From: Corynebacterium mendelii | GTDB taxonomy: Bacteria; Actinomycetota; Actinomycetes; Mycobacteriales; Mycobacteriaceae | Assembly: GCF_017307055.1 (NCBI RefSeq) | Contig: NZ_JAFLEQ010000012.1 | Coordinates: forward strand, 391 to 48,908 | DNA: 48,518 nt | Reading direction: 5' to 3' | In this document: positions 8,491-16,826 of the stretch, piece after piece | Layout: every line of letters starts with the position of its first letter | How positions within the stretch are numbered: position 1 is the stretch's first letter | Position numbers and translations under genes: made by a program | The notes under the pieces: generated by a model | The model's input: the letters and a program-made list of their open reading frames with translations, nothing else | Told to the model about the DNA's origin: nothing | The model's database searches: none

Positions 8491-9341
8491 CGGTTATTTG
8501 TCCCCCATGGTTGTCCGGCATGAGACAGGTGCCGGTTGTGTGGGTGAACGATCACCCGGAATGCGGCGTTTCGTTATGCGCGAAATCCGGTTAATTCGTC
8601 ACCAGGCAGTGGCTGGTCACCGGTAAATTCACATACCTTGGCATCCACTTGTCTCGATATTTTTCAAGACCACGGGCCTGGTGTCATCGGTTAGTCAGCA
8701 GTGCACTGGACTGGCTGCCGGTGGGGTGTTGTGGGCACTCGCGGTTGGCTGATCGCCTTTTCCTCATCCGAAACGTGTGCCGGGCTTGCCGATATGTGTC
8801 CACGAAATCGGTGAGCCGTTGTGGTTAAACGAGATTCCTTTTTCAAAGAGCTTGTTGTGGGCCGACGACGGGCTGTCACTCGTGGTTGTAGTCATTGGTG
8901 ACTCGGAGGTCCGGGAAGACATGTTTCTCTGTCCCGGGGTGGCAACGTGCTGCAGCGGTTGACCTACGGGTGTTTGTGGATTGTCAGGCGGCGACGTCGA
9001 TTGAGCATGGGCTTACAGGTGTCCCCCTCACCGGTATCTTGCCTCCATAGTGCCTACCCGGGAAGTGGAAGCAAATAGAAATAACAGTGGGGTGATGGCA
9101 CTTCGGGTCAGTGGTGGGATAGCGATCCCTGTTGAGAATGTCCCCTGACAATGGCAGTCACCCGGGCCGGAAAAATTGCCCGATACTCCCCCGGGTGTTC
9201 GTTTTTGGGCCTCTGGTGGTTGTGGGGATGTCTCATGACACCGGTGTCCCCAATCGCCCCACCCCAATCGGTCATCGATCAGCTTTATGACTGTCGTGCA
9301 GGTAGTGTCGTGAAAGTTCTCAAGCTGCAACGCGCTAGGGA

Positions 9342-9357
9342 TGTTTCACGTGAAACA
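9342..9357. other. parS: parS site 6
   Basis: Perfect 16-bp parS, symmetric over 20 bp (9340-9359). The second copy of the 18-bp direct repeat begins 23 bp to its right. Confidence 0.92.
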
Positions 9358-9379
9358 TCGTGGAATGACATCCGTGCCG

Positions 9380-9397
9380 CCGACGGGGCAAGAATTG
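9380..9397 (+). repeat. 18-bp direct repeat, copy 2
   Basis: CCGACGGGGCAAGAATTG, 17 of 18 bases identical to 7259-7276. Confidence 0.35.
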
Positions 9398-9850
9398 GCT
9401 CAGGACTCAACAGATTCCTTCCATCTGGTGCTTCATTTGCCGCGAGTTGGCGAATGAGACACCCGTTGCAGCCTCCGGGATGCTGGTGCCTCTTCCCGTT
9501 GGAGTCCTGCCGCCAAAGGTGACACCGGATGCTTCCCTCGGGGCGAACATTGTGCAACAGGTGGGACGGGGAAGCGGTGTGCGTAAAAGAAGGCGGAGGG
9601 ACAATGAGGTGGTCGAGGGCTACCTGCATGGGTCAGCGGCTCGTTGCTGTTTTGGCATGCTCGGGTCCCAGCTGTGGCCGGATGCTCCTACGGGGACAAA
9701 TTTGGGTGGGCGGAAAACACGGTGTTTCCCCGCTCTGCTTGTGTGAGGTGGATCCGAGGATAAACACAGTTTTGCCGTCGTGGCATCCTCATGTGGGCAG
9801 AAGGATCCACACACTCGTCTTAGTGACAAAAAACGACGAAAAAATGGACG

Positions 9851-10010
9851 TATACTGACCCCGTCGCGTAACGTCACTGTGACACTGATGGGGTATGAGC
9901 GGCGAGACTCCATTTACTGGTTTACGGCGACGGCACAATGTCCAAGCGGAATATTAGCAAAGCTAATAACCGGTACAGAGTTTTCTGGCTCTGGCAAGGA
10001 AAACTAGCCC
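9851..10010 (+). ncRNA. Candidate structured non-coding transcript with a -10 box, inside the parS array
   Basis: A strong -10 hexamer TATACT (9851-9856) follows an A-rich tract. Just downstream three inverted repeats follow in order: ACCCCGTC (9858-9865) with GATGGGGT (9887-9894) around an inner GTCAC-T-GTGAC; TATTAGC-AAA-GCTAATA at 9952-9968; and AGTTTTC (9979-9985) with GAAAACT (9999-10005). There is no reading frame or family match, and no clear U-run terminator. The element may be an RNA, a protein-binding region or chance. The assignment is inference. Confidence 0.25.
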
Positions 10011-10074
10011 CTCCCCCAACCTTCGAAGGTCCGCTTTGTGCCGACGCTGACGCCAGGCTGTCCCTGTGGGCCGT

Positions 10075-10090
10075 TGTTTCACGTGAAACA
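10075..10090. other. parS: parS site 7
   Basis: Perfect 16-bp parS; the left flank is T rather than the usual A. Confidence 0.92.
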
Positions 10091-10815
10091 TCACCGCCTT
10101 TTGTCGCGGCGGGAGGAAGGCGTTGCTATGACTGCTCTCCGGTTGACGTCCACATGGCTGATGTGCCGTAGGGTTTTCACTCTGGTGGCTTTGCGGATGG
10201 CGGGAGAAAATCCGCTGCCTGATCTCTATGCGGGGCACGTGAATGGTAGGAGAATGATGGTCCGGGGTTTCGTGTGTGCCACTGAGTACTTCTCAACGTT
10301 GTGACGCACACACTGGCGGGTGTCGCAAAGCGCCAACGCAGAAGGGCAGCGGGCAGTGCTTTTCTATCGGGATCTGATGAAACTTGGCTGCCATAAAAAA
10401 TCACCACCGAATCGAGCACTGGGCCTTCGCACCTCTCGGCGTTGAGAGGTTGTGGGTCCGGTGTGTTCATCATTGACTCATGAGATGGCGGTGGGGCTTG
10501 GCCAAGAAAAAATGAAGAAGATTTCTGTTGCGGAGCCATGTGATGGGTGACAAGGTGCGCTCCCTGGCCCGTGACGTGTGCCGGTCAGATATCTTTCATG
10601 CCCTGGAGCAATGTCCGCCCCATCGTTGAGTTTGCGACCGATCCCCCGAATGGATGGTGTGGAGTATCAAAGTTGTGCGGCATTTGGCGTCCATGGTTGC
10701 CCGATGTGGATCGTCCCGGCCCTTGCTTAAGGCGCTGCTGCGAGATGGTCGTGTGCAGGTCAAGCGTTATACCCGGCAGCTGGGGTTTTGCGTTGACGTG
10801 GACCAGGTTCCAGGA

Positions 10816-10831
10816 TGTTTCACGTGAAACA
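10816..10831. other. parS: parS site 8
   Basis: Perfect 16-bp parS followed at once by a repeated right half-site (TGTGAAACA, 10832-10840), giving one and a half sites in tandem. Confidence 0.92.
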
Positions 10832-11118
10832 TGTGAAACAATATCGTTTCACCTGGGACCCGTGGATTGATATCCGGTCCGCCAATTTTTTGCTGGAGTG
10901 GCACTGTCCTTTCCTCGCCTGCGGTATAAGAGATAACGGATGCAGCGCTGCTTTGATGCGCTGGGCGGACTGGTTCAATCGGCACGAACCTGTGCCCGGC
11001 ACAGCTACCGCAACCTGACATCGTGTGGTTTCAATCAACGTGGACCCGGAGTGGTGGCCATCGTGGCCCGGACGATTGTCCGCAGATAAGGGTCAAGGGG
11101 AACCGTTCGGCACACAGA

Positions 11119-11134
11119 TGTTTCACGTGAAACA
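11119..11134. other. parS: parS site 9
   Basis: Perfect 16-bp parS, 58 bp (centre to centre) from the next copy. Confidence 0.92.
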
Positions 11135-11176
11135 TCCGGTGTGGCCCACTTCTGCGCCTACGATGGCGATAAGCGA

Positions 11177-11192
11177 TGTTTCACGTGAAACA
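11177..11192. other. parS: parS site 10
   Basis: Perfect 16-bp parS, the last copy before the trp operon terminator at 11273. Confidence 0.92.
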
Positions 11193-11272
11193 GGGACTGT
11201 TTATTTTCATCCCACATGGGAAAGCCGCCGTGATAGTGCGCGTCTGGGTTGTCGTAGGGGCCGGCGCAGAAA

Positions 11273-11301
11273 GAAACCCGGCCACAGTGTGGCCGGGTTT
11301 C
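11273..11301 (-). terminator. Terminator of the trp operon
   Basis: A 13-bp perfect stem (GAAACCCGGCCAC / GTGGCCGGGTTTC) with a 3-nt loop lies 14 bp past the trpA stop codon. Transcribed leftward, it is followed by TTTCTG, a modest U-run. It separates trp transcription from the parS array. Confidence 0.8.
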
Positions 11302-11314
11302 GTTTCACGTTATT

Positions 11315-12154
11315 TTAACGCCTGGTGGCGGCTTTCATCGCTGAGACAAAGTTGATGAGATCGCGCCGCAAGGCTTCTTTGTCATCAACCGTGCGGGGAT
11401 CCGGGTGCTGACCGACACAATGCCGGGCGATGATTTTGGTGATCGCGCTTCCCGAGATCGCCCCGGCCGCACCCGCGGCAATGGCATTGGCGACATGGTC
11501 TGGTGTGGAGATACCAAAGCCCAGAAGCGCCGGTGCGCGATGAAAACCCTCGAGGTACGTGACGATATCGGACAGTCCCTCGGTGGAGGACTCGACCTCG
11601 GTACCGGTGACACCAAGTCGACTCACGGCGTAGATGTAACCGGTGGAATAGGCGGCGACACTGGCAATGGTCTGCTCGCTCGCTGAGGGCGGGGCAATGA
11701 AGATCTGGTCGATGCCGTGCCGGTTGGCGGACTCTTTGAAGGGTCTGCCTTCACGGACGGGAACATCGGGGATCAGCACTGAATCGGCGCCGGCTTTCGC
11801 CAGATGCGAATAGAAACTGTCCAGTCCGCGGGCGAAGGGCACATTGCCGTAGATCAGCAAACCGATTGGCAGGGACGGATAGGTGTCCCGGATCCGTTTC
11901 ACGACACCGAAACAGGTATCCACATCGACTCCGGCATCCAATGCCCGCAAATGGGAGTCCTGGATGGTTGGTCCATCGGCGACAGGATCACTGAAAGGAA
12001 CACCGAGTTCCAGGGCGTCTGCCCCGGCTTCGATGACGGCCTCGATAATGCTGAAGCTGGTGTCGGCGTCCGGATCGCCGAGCATGATGAAGGGGACGAA
12101 AGCGCCTTCGTTTTTGGACTTCAGTGTCGCGAACAAATCTTCGTAGCGGCTCAT
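11315..12154 (-). CDS. trpA: Tryptophan synthase alpha chain
   Basis: 279 aa, usual length. It cleaves indole-3-glycerol phosphate to indole and glyceraldehyde-3-phosphate; the indole passes through the tunnel to TrpB. Visible family blocks are the catalytic Glu in [18 protein letters not shown] with the second acid following, [29 protein letters not shown], and [27 protein letters not shown], the phosphate-binding end of the TIM barrel. Its ATG overlaps the trpB stop codon (ATGA), a sign of translational coupling that keeps the two subunits in balance. It is the last gene of the operon, followed by a strong terminator. Confidence 0.97.
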   Translation of the reverse strand: MSRYEDLFATLKSKNEGAFVPFIMLGDPDADTSFSIIEAVIEAGADALELGVPFSDPVADGPTIQDSHLRALDAGVDVDTCFGVVKRIRDTYPSLPIGLLIYGNVPFARGLDSFYSHLAKAGADSVLIPDVPVREGRPFKESANRHGIDQIFIAPPSASEQTIASVAAYSTGYIYAVSRLGVTGTEVESSTEGLSDIVTYLEGFHRAPALLGFGISTPDHVANAIAAGAAGAISGSAITKIIARHCVGQHPDPRTVDDKEALRRDLINFVSAMKAATRR

Positions 12155-13419
12155 CGCTGATCCTCCAGGAGGTAGTCGGGCTTGTCTTCCAGTGTGCGGC
12201 AGATGTGGTCGACATCCTTGTCGCCGCGCCCGGACAGAGACACCAAAATGGTGATCTGCTCATCGTTTTTCTCTGCAAACTCTGCTCGTTTAAGGGCGTA
12301 GGCCATCGCGTGCGAGGACTCCAGGGCGGGAATGATGCCCTCGAAGCGGGACAGGTACTGGAAGGCCCTGATGGCTTCTTTATCGGTGATTCCGACGTAT
12401 GTGGCCCGACCGGAGTCGTGAAGATACGCGTGCTGCGGTCCAACCCCCGGGTAGTCCAGGCCCGCGGAGATCGAGTAGCTTTCTTCCACCTGCCCGTCGC
12501 CGGTGCGCATCAGATACGAGTGGGAGCCGTGCAAAATACCCAGTTCGCCGGCGTGGATGGCACCACCGTGGTGGCCGGTGTCAAAGCCTTCGCCGGCCGG
12601 TTCGACACCAACCAATTCCACGGACTCGTCATCGATGAAGTCGGCGAACATGCCGATGGCATTGGAACCTCCGCCGACACAGGCTGTCACAACATCGGGA
12701 AGAGCATCGGTGCGCTCAAGCATCTGCTGCCGGGCTTCCCGGGAAATCACCCGGTGGAATTCCCGGACGATGGTCGGAAACGGGTGCGGTCCGGCCGCGG
12801 TACCGAGCAGATAATGGGATTCGTGGAAGGTGGCGGTCCAATCGCGCAGCGCTTCGTTGACGGCTTCTTTCAGGGTCCCTTTGCCGGCGGTGACGGGCAC
12901 CACGGTCGCGCCCATCAGTTCCATGCGGTAGACGTTCGGCTGCTGCCGGCGGACATCTTCCGCCCCCATGTACACCACACAGTCCAGCCCCAGCAGTGCA
13001 CAGGCCAATGCCGTGGCGGTGCCGTGTTGTCCGGCACCGGTTTCGGCGATAATGCGGGTTTTACCCATCCGTTTGGCCAGCAGCGCCTGGCCGATGACCT
13101 GGTTGGTTTTGTGGGCTCCGCCGTGGACCAGGTCTTCCCTTTTGAGGAAGATGCGGGCATGGCCTTTTCCCCTGCCTTCCAGAGGCAGGTTGCGGCATTC
13201 GGTTAACGGGGTCGGGCGGCCCAGATAGTCCCGGAGATATCCCGCCAATTCCTCCTTGAAGTCGTCGTCGTTGATGGCGTCGACAAAAGCCTGCTCCAGC
13301 TGGTCAAGAGCCGGAATTAAAAGCTCGGGGACGAACTGGCCGCCGAACTTCCCGAAGTATGCGGGAAGGATGGTGTGGCCACCCGAATTGGTGTCGACAG
13401 ACGGTGTCTGGTCGGTCAT
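12151..13419 (-). CDS. trpB: Tryptophan synthase beta chain
   Basis: 422 aa, usual length. A PLP enzyme that condenses indole with L-serine to give L-tryptophan. The PLP lysine lies in [23 protein letters not shown], followed by [13 protein letters not shown] and the phosphate-binding [10 protein letters not shown]; the C-terminal SGRGDKD block is typical. ATG at 13419 has AGGA 6 nt upstream. It is separated from trpCF by a 156-bp gap that contains two perfect parS sites, an unusual break in an otherwise tightly packed operon. Confidence 0.97.
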   Translation of the reverse strand: MTDQTPSVDTNSGGHTILPAYFGKFGGQFVPELLIPALDQLEQAFVDAINDDDFKEELAGYLRDYLGRPTPLTECRNLPLEGRGKGHARIFLKREDLVHGGAHKTNQVIGQALLAKRMGKTRIIAETGAGQHGTATALACALLGLDCVVYMGAEDVRRQQPNVYRMELMGATVVPVTAGKGTLKEAVNEALRDWTATFHESHYLLGTAAGPHPFPTIVREFHRVISREARQQMLERTDALPDVVTACVGGGSNAIGMFADFIDDESVELVGVEPAGEGFDTGHHGGAIHAGELGILHGSHSYLMRTGDGQVEESYSISAGLDYPGVGPQHAYLHDSGRATYVGITDKEAIRAFQYLSRFEGIIPALESSHAMAYALKRAEFAEKNDEQITILVSLSGRGDKDVDHICRTLEDKPDYLLEDQR

Positions 13420-13490
13420 GGTGATCCTGAAGGGGTTGGTTGGTTGTTTATTGTTTTCGGTCTGCGGCCGGGTACCGGGCGCCGCATGGA

Positions 13491-13506
13491 TGTTTCACGT
13501 GAAACA
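13491..13506. other. parS: parS site 11 (inside the trp operon)
   Basis: Perfect 16-bp parS, symmetric over 22 bp (13488-13509). It lies in the transcribed gap between trpCF and trpB, 72 bp upstream of the trpB start. Confidence 0.92.
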
Positions 13507-13524
13507 TCCGGTGTGCCCGGGCGA

Positions 13525-13540
13525 TGTTTCACGTGAAACA
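13525..13540. other. parS: parS site 12 (inside the trp operon)
   Basis: Perfect 16-bp parS, its centre 34 bp from site 11 and 36 bp beyond the trpCF stop codon. Confidence 0.92.
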
Positions 13541-13575
13541 CCGCCACAGATTTCTTGTGGGCGTTGGTGGGTGAT

Positions 13576-15069
13576 TCAGTCGATGAAGGCGCGGATCCGG
13601 CCGAAGGCCTCCGCGATTTTACCGGCGTCTTTGTGGTGCGCCCACGTGCCGGCGGACGGGCCGTATTCCAGACCGGAGTTGAGGTCCACTCCCCCACATC
13701 CGACCCTGAGCGCATCATCCAGATTGTCAAGAGTTAAACCACCGGCGAGCAGACTGCGTTGTTTGATCTTGTCCGGGATCCTCGTCCAATCGAAACTGGT
13801 GCCCGTGCCGCCGCGACCGGAGTCAAGCACAAGCATGTCGACCAGGTCCTCGTCGATCAGCATCTCGGCAACTGCTCCAGCGCCGTCAGTAGTCATCGAC
13901 AGTGCCCGCCAGTAGCGGGGTGACCCGGCCTCACCGGCAATCTCCGCGGTGACTTTTCTGGCCAGCTGACGTTCCTGTTCAATCGATCCGACAGGCTCAT
14001 GAACCTGAACGGCGTGGACGCCAGCCAGTGCCAGGCGGCCCCAGTCCTGTTCGTGCCGGGAGACCGCCACATATTTCAGACCCGGTTCAGCGTTGATGAT
14101 GCCCACTGCTTCGTCGGCTGTCACGGTGCGCGGTGAGTTCTCGTCGAGGATCAACCCGCCGTAGACAGCACCTGCCGCCCGGGCAGCCTGGGCGGCGCGG
14201 GCGGTTTTCAGGCCGCAGACCTTATTGTCGCCGAAGACCAGCCTGCGGGCCGCCAGATCAATATCGGGTTCCCCGGTGAGCTGACTGCCCACCAGGAAGC
14301 CGTTGACGGGGCCTGCAAGCCTGGTGACGGTTGCATGGTCCCGGATGCCCGATTCGGCGATGACAACGGCGTCCAGGGGCGCTGAGGGCGCCAACTGCCC
14401 GGACCGTGACAGATCAATCGACAGATCGTGGAGATTCCGGTGGTTGATCCCGATAATGCGGGCACCGTGTGCGCGGGCGCGTTCCATCTCCCCGTCATCG
14501 ACCACCTCGGTGAGAATGTCCAGCCCCAGGCGGGTGGCTTCTTGTGCCAGGCGGGCATAGTCGTCATCGTCGAGTACCGACAGCATCAACAGCACCGCAT
14601 CGGCCCCGAAGTAGCGGGCCGCATGCAGCTGGCACTCATCGATGATGAAGTCCTTGCACAGGACGGGAAGATGGGTGGACTGTGCCACAGTGGCCAGATG
14701 GTCGTAGTCCCCGCCGAAGCGTTCCGGTTCACACAACACACTGATACCCGCCGCGTAGCGGGAATAGATGCGGGCGATATCCCCCGGCTGGTAATGCTCC
14801 CGGATCATCCCCAGCGACGGGGACGCCGACTTGCACTCCATGATGAATCGCTTGTTGCCGCGCGGCAGCGGGGATGACTGAGTCTCATCCGACTGCGGGT
14901 CACGCTGTGGACTGTATGGTTGCCTATGGCACAGAGAGTCGTAGAGACTGCGGGTTGATACCGGCAGTGTCTGCGGGTCGAGACCACTGATCCGCCGGCG
15001 GATGGAATCCAGGTGTCCGCGTCGTTTCGTGACGATGCCTTCCAGCACCGTGGGCATGGGCTTGTTCAC
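13576..15069 (-). CDS. trpC: Bifunctional indole-3-glycerol-phosphate synthase / phosphoribosylanthranilate isomerase
   Basis: 497 aa. Residues 1-270 are the TrpC barrel: FIMECKSASPSLGMIR, ISVLCEPERFGGDYDHL, LCKDFIIDECQ, IIGINHRNL and AESGIRDHATVTRL. Residues 275-497 are the TrpF barrel: KVCGLKTARAAQAARAAGAVYGGLI with the catalytic Cys, AVQVHE, and LAGGLTLDNLDDAL...GVDLNSGLEY. The two enzymes carry out the TrpF isomerisation and TrpC ring closure steps. The fusion is the same order as in enterobacteria and is common in corynebacteria. The start is GTG 15069, with GGGGAG 9 nt upstream inside the end of the preceding gene; the trpD stop lies 6 nt upstream. Some databases call this arrangement trpCF. 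Confidence 0.95.
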   Translation of the reverse strand: MNKPMPTVLEGIVTKRRGHLDSIRRRISGLDPQTLPVSTRSLYDSLCHRQPYSPQRDPQSDETQSSPLPRGNKRFIMECKSASPSLGMIREHYQPGDIARIYSRYAAGISVLCEPERFGGDYDHLATVAQSTHLPVLCKDFIIDECQLHAARYFGADAVLLMLSVLDDDDYARLAQEATRLGLDILTEVVDDGEMERARAHGARIIGINHRNLHDLSIDLSRSGQLAPSAPLDAVVIAESGIRDHATVTRLAGPVNGFLVGSQLTGEPDIDLAARRLVFGDNKVCGLKTARAAQAARAAGAVYGGLILDENSPRTVTADEAVGIINAEPGLKYVAVSRHEQDWGRLALAGVHAVQVHEPVGSIEQERQLARKVTAEIAGEAGSPRYWRALSMTTDGAGAVAEMLIDEDLVDMLVLDSGRGGTGTSFDWTRIPDKIKQRSLLAGGLTLDNLDDALRVGCGGVDLNSGLEYGPSAGTWAHHKDAGKIAEAFGRIRAFID

Positions 15070-15075
15070 CGGCTG

Positions 15076-16824
15076 CTACTCCCCCGCCTGCGGAAAGTGG
15101 CTGTCGACGAAATCGAGCACCGTGCCCGAATCGATGAGACTTCCGGCTTTGGCGACACCTTGTTTCAGGGTGTCGGCATCACCGTTGAGGTACAGCAGCG
15201 CACCGGCATTGGCGGCCACCGCATCACGGTGGGCAGGGGCCCCTTGACCGGCCAGGATTTCCCGCAGGATACGGGCATTGTGCTCCCCGTCGCCGCCGCT
15301 GAGGTCACTGAGCGGGTGGCGGGACAACCCCAGCTGTTCAGGGGTGATCTCATAGGTGGTGATACGGCCGTCGTTCAGCTCCCAGACACTGGTCGGCCCA
15401 TGGACGGCAATCTCGTCGATGCCGTCGCCGTGAACCACCATCGCACGCTCCCGGCCGAGGGTTTCCATCACCTCGATCACCGTGCCGCAGATATCTTTGT
15501 TGGCGACCCCCATCAGCTGGATGGTGGGCCGTGCCGGGTTCAAAAGCGGGCCGAGCACATTGAATACGGTCGGTACTTTCAGGGCTTTTCGCACCGGCAT
15601 CACATGCGCGATCGCCGGGTGGTAGGCGGGGGCGAACAGGAAAGTGAAGTTGGCGTCCTCGAGCTGTCGTGCCGCGGCATCCGGTGCAAGATCCAGTGGA
15701 ATCCCCAGCGCTTCCAGCACATCGGCGGAGCCGGATTTCGACGACACCGACCGGTTGCCGTGCTTGACCATCGCAACTCCTGCGGCGGCAGCCACCAGGG
15801 CGGCGGCGGTGGAGACATTGATGGTGTGCGCCCCGTCGCCGCCGGTACCGCAGGAATCAACCAGCCCGGTGCCGTCTTTCGGGAAGGGTTTCGCCTTGTC
15901 GATGAACGCCCGGGCAGCGCCCGCCAGGTCGGCGGCTGATTCCCCCCGGGTACGGATCGCCACGAGAAGAGCCGCTGTTTCCACATCCGAGTACACACCC
16001 TCGGTCAACGGCTCAAAAACAGCGGTGGCTTCCTCCACGGTGGGGTTGTCGTTGGTGAGGAATTCCCTCAACCTGGCACTGGCCTGATCATGTCCGGACA
16101 CGGATGTTCCTTTCGGCAGATGGGGTGACTGGGTGGATTGGAGGGTGGCCCGGGCGTTGAGCAACGCTGTCACACACCGGGAGAGAATGTGCGGACCCGC
16201 GGGGCTGAGCACTGATTCGGGATGGAACTGCAGGCCGATGGCCATGCCGTCCTCGGTGGCGCCGGCCATGGTCACCGGGCCGATCGAGGAGTTGCATTCA
16301 GCCCAGGACACCAGTCCCGGCGGGGTGAAGCGGCAGCCCAGCGAGTGGTAGCGGGCCACCGGTACCGTGCGCGGACCCTGTCCCGCCTGCACCGGATCAT
16401 CGTCGGTGGTCAAACCGGTGAACACTTCCGAGGCGCAGCCGGCATCGGTGAGTACCATGTCATCGGTGATGCCGTGCACCGGCCCACAGGGGGCGACCCG
16501 GCCGCCGAAATGCTCCAGCAGGGCCTGAAAACCCAGGCAGATACCCAAAATGGGGATATCACCTATCACCGTGTCGATCAGTTCCATCATTGTTCCGGCG
16601 TCCCGCGGATGCCCCGGACCCGGGGACAGGCAGATCAAATCCGGTTCGGCGGCGACAATGGTGGCCACATCGACGGTGTTGCGGTAGACGGTGCAGTCCA
16701 TGCCTGAGACGGCGAATGCATCGACCAGGTTATAGACGAAAGAATCCCGGTTGTCGATCAGCAGCACCCTGACGTTGCGGGTGCCGTCGGCGGTGGTGAT
16801 AACGGGAGTATCGGTTGTTTCCAT
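15076..16824 (-). CDS. trpGD: Fused anthranilate synthase glutaminase (TrpG) - anthranilate phosphoribosyltransferase (TrpD)
   Basis: One open frame of 582 codons with no stop between the two domains. Residues about 15-225 are TrpG, a class-I glutamine amidotransferase: LLIDNRDSFVYNLVDAF, nucleophile Cys in LGICLGFQALLEHFGG, and the His-Glu pair in GLQFHPESVLSP. From about residue 242 the TrpD domain begins: DSCGTGGDGAHTINVSTA, VKHGNRSVSSKSGSADVLEALG and FLFAPAYHPA bind PRPP, Mg and anthranilate. A GTG at 16101 with AAAGGA 6 nt upstream lies in frame at the junction, so a separate 341-aa TrpD may also be made. The ATG at 16824 follows the trpE stop by 2 nt, with GGAGGTGATC at the end of trpE. 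In C. glutamicum the two genes are recalled as separate. Confidence 0.9.
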   Translation of the reverse strand: METTDTPVITTADGTRNVRVLLIDNRDSFVYNLVDAFAVSGMDCTVYRNTVDVATIVAAEPDLICLSPGPGHPRDAGTMMELIDTVIGDIPILGICLGFQALLEHFGGRVAPCGPVHGITDDMVLTDAGCASEVFTGLTTDDDPVQAGQGPRTVPVARYHSLGCRFTPPGLVSWAECNSSIGPVTMAGATEDGMAIGLQFHPESVLSPAGPHILSRCVTALLNARATLQSTQSPHLPKGTSVSGHDQASARLREFLTNDNPTVEEATAVFEPLTEGVYSDVETAALLVAIRTRGESAADLAGAARAFIDKAKPFPKDGTGLVDSCGTGGDGAHTINVSTAAALVAAAAGVAMVKHGNRSVSSKSGSADVLEALGIPLDLAPDAAARQLEDANFTFLFAPAYHPAIAHVMPVRKALKVPTVFNVLGPLLNPARPTIQLMGVANKDICGTVIEVMETLGRERAMVVHGDGIDEIAVHGPTSVWELNDGRITTYEITPEQLGLSRHPLSDLSGGDGEHNARILREILAGQGAPAHRDAVAANAGALLYLNGDADTLKQGVAKAGSLIDSGTVLDFVDSHFPQAGE

Positions 16825-16826
16825 GA

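Larger units (their letters stand above)
7180..11272. other. Gene-free parS array region (probable partition centromere)
   Basis: About 4.1 kb without a convincing coding sequence. All open frames are short, overlap on both strands, lack ribosome binding sites and read as compositional noise. Several simply translate the palindrome as FHVKH or VSRETS. Nine perfect parS copies lie at 7456, 7660, 8243, 8475, 9342, 10075, 10816, 11119 and 11177. Base composition is visibly lower in GC and more mixed than in the flanking genes. No tRNA, insertion sequence or degraded gene was recognised. A possible structured RNA lies at 9851-10010. Confidence 0.75.

Noticed and set aside
10547..10870. 107-codon frame in the parS array
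   Set aside because: Its C-terminal part simply translates a parS palindrome (VSRET). It has Trp/Cys-rich noise composition and no start signals.
7180..11272. Replication origin with DnaA boxes
   Set aside because: No cluster of TTATCCACA-like boxes and no AT-rich unwinding region. Only a single weak TTTATCCA occurs.
12124..13206. 360-codon open frame antisense to trpB
   Set aside because: A GC-bias shadow of the clearly real trpB.
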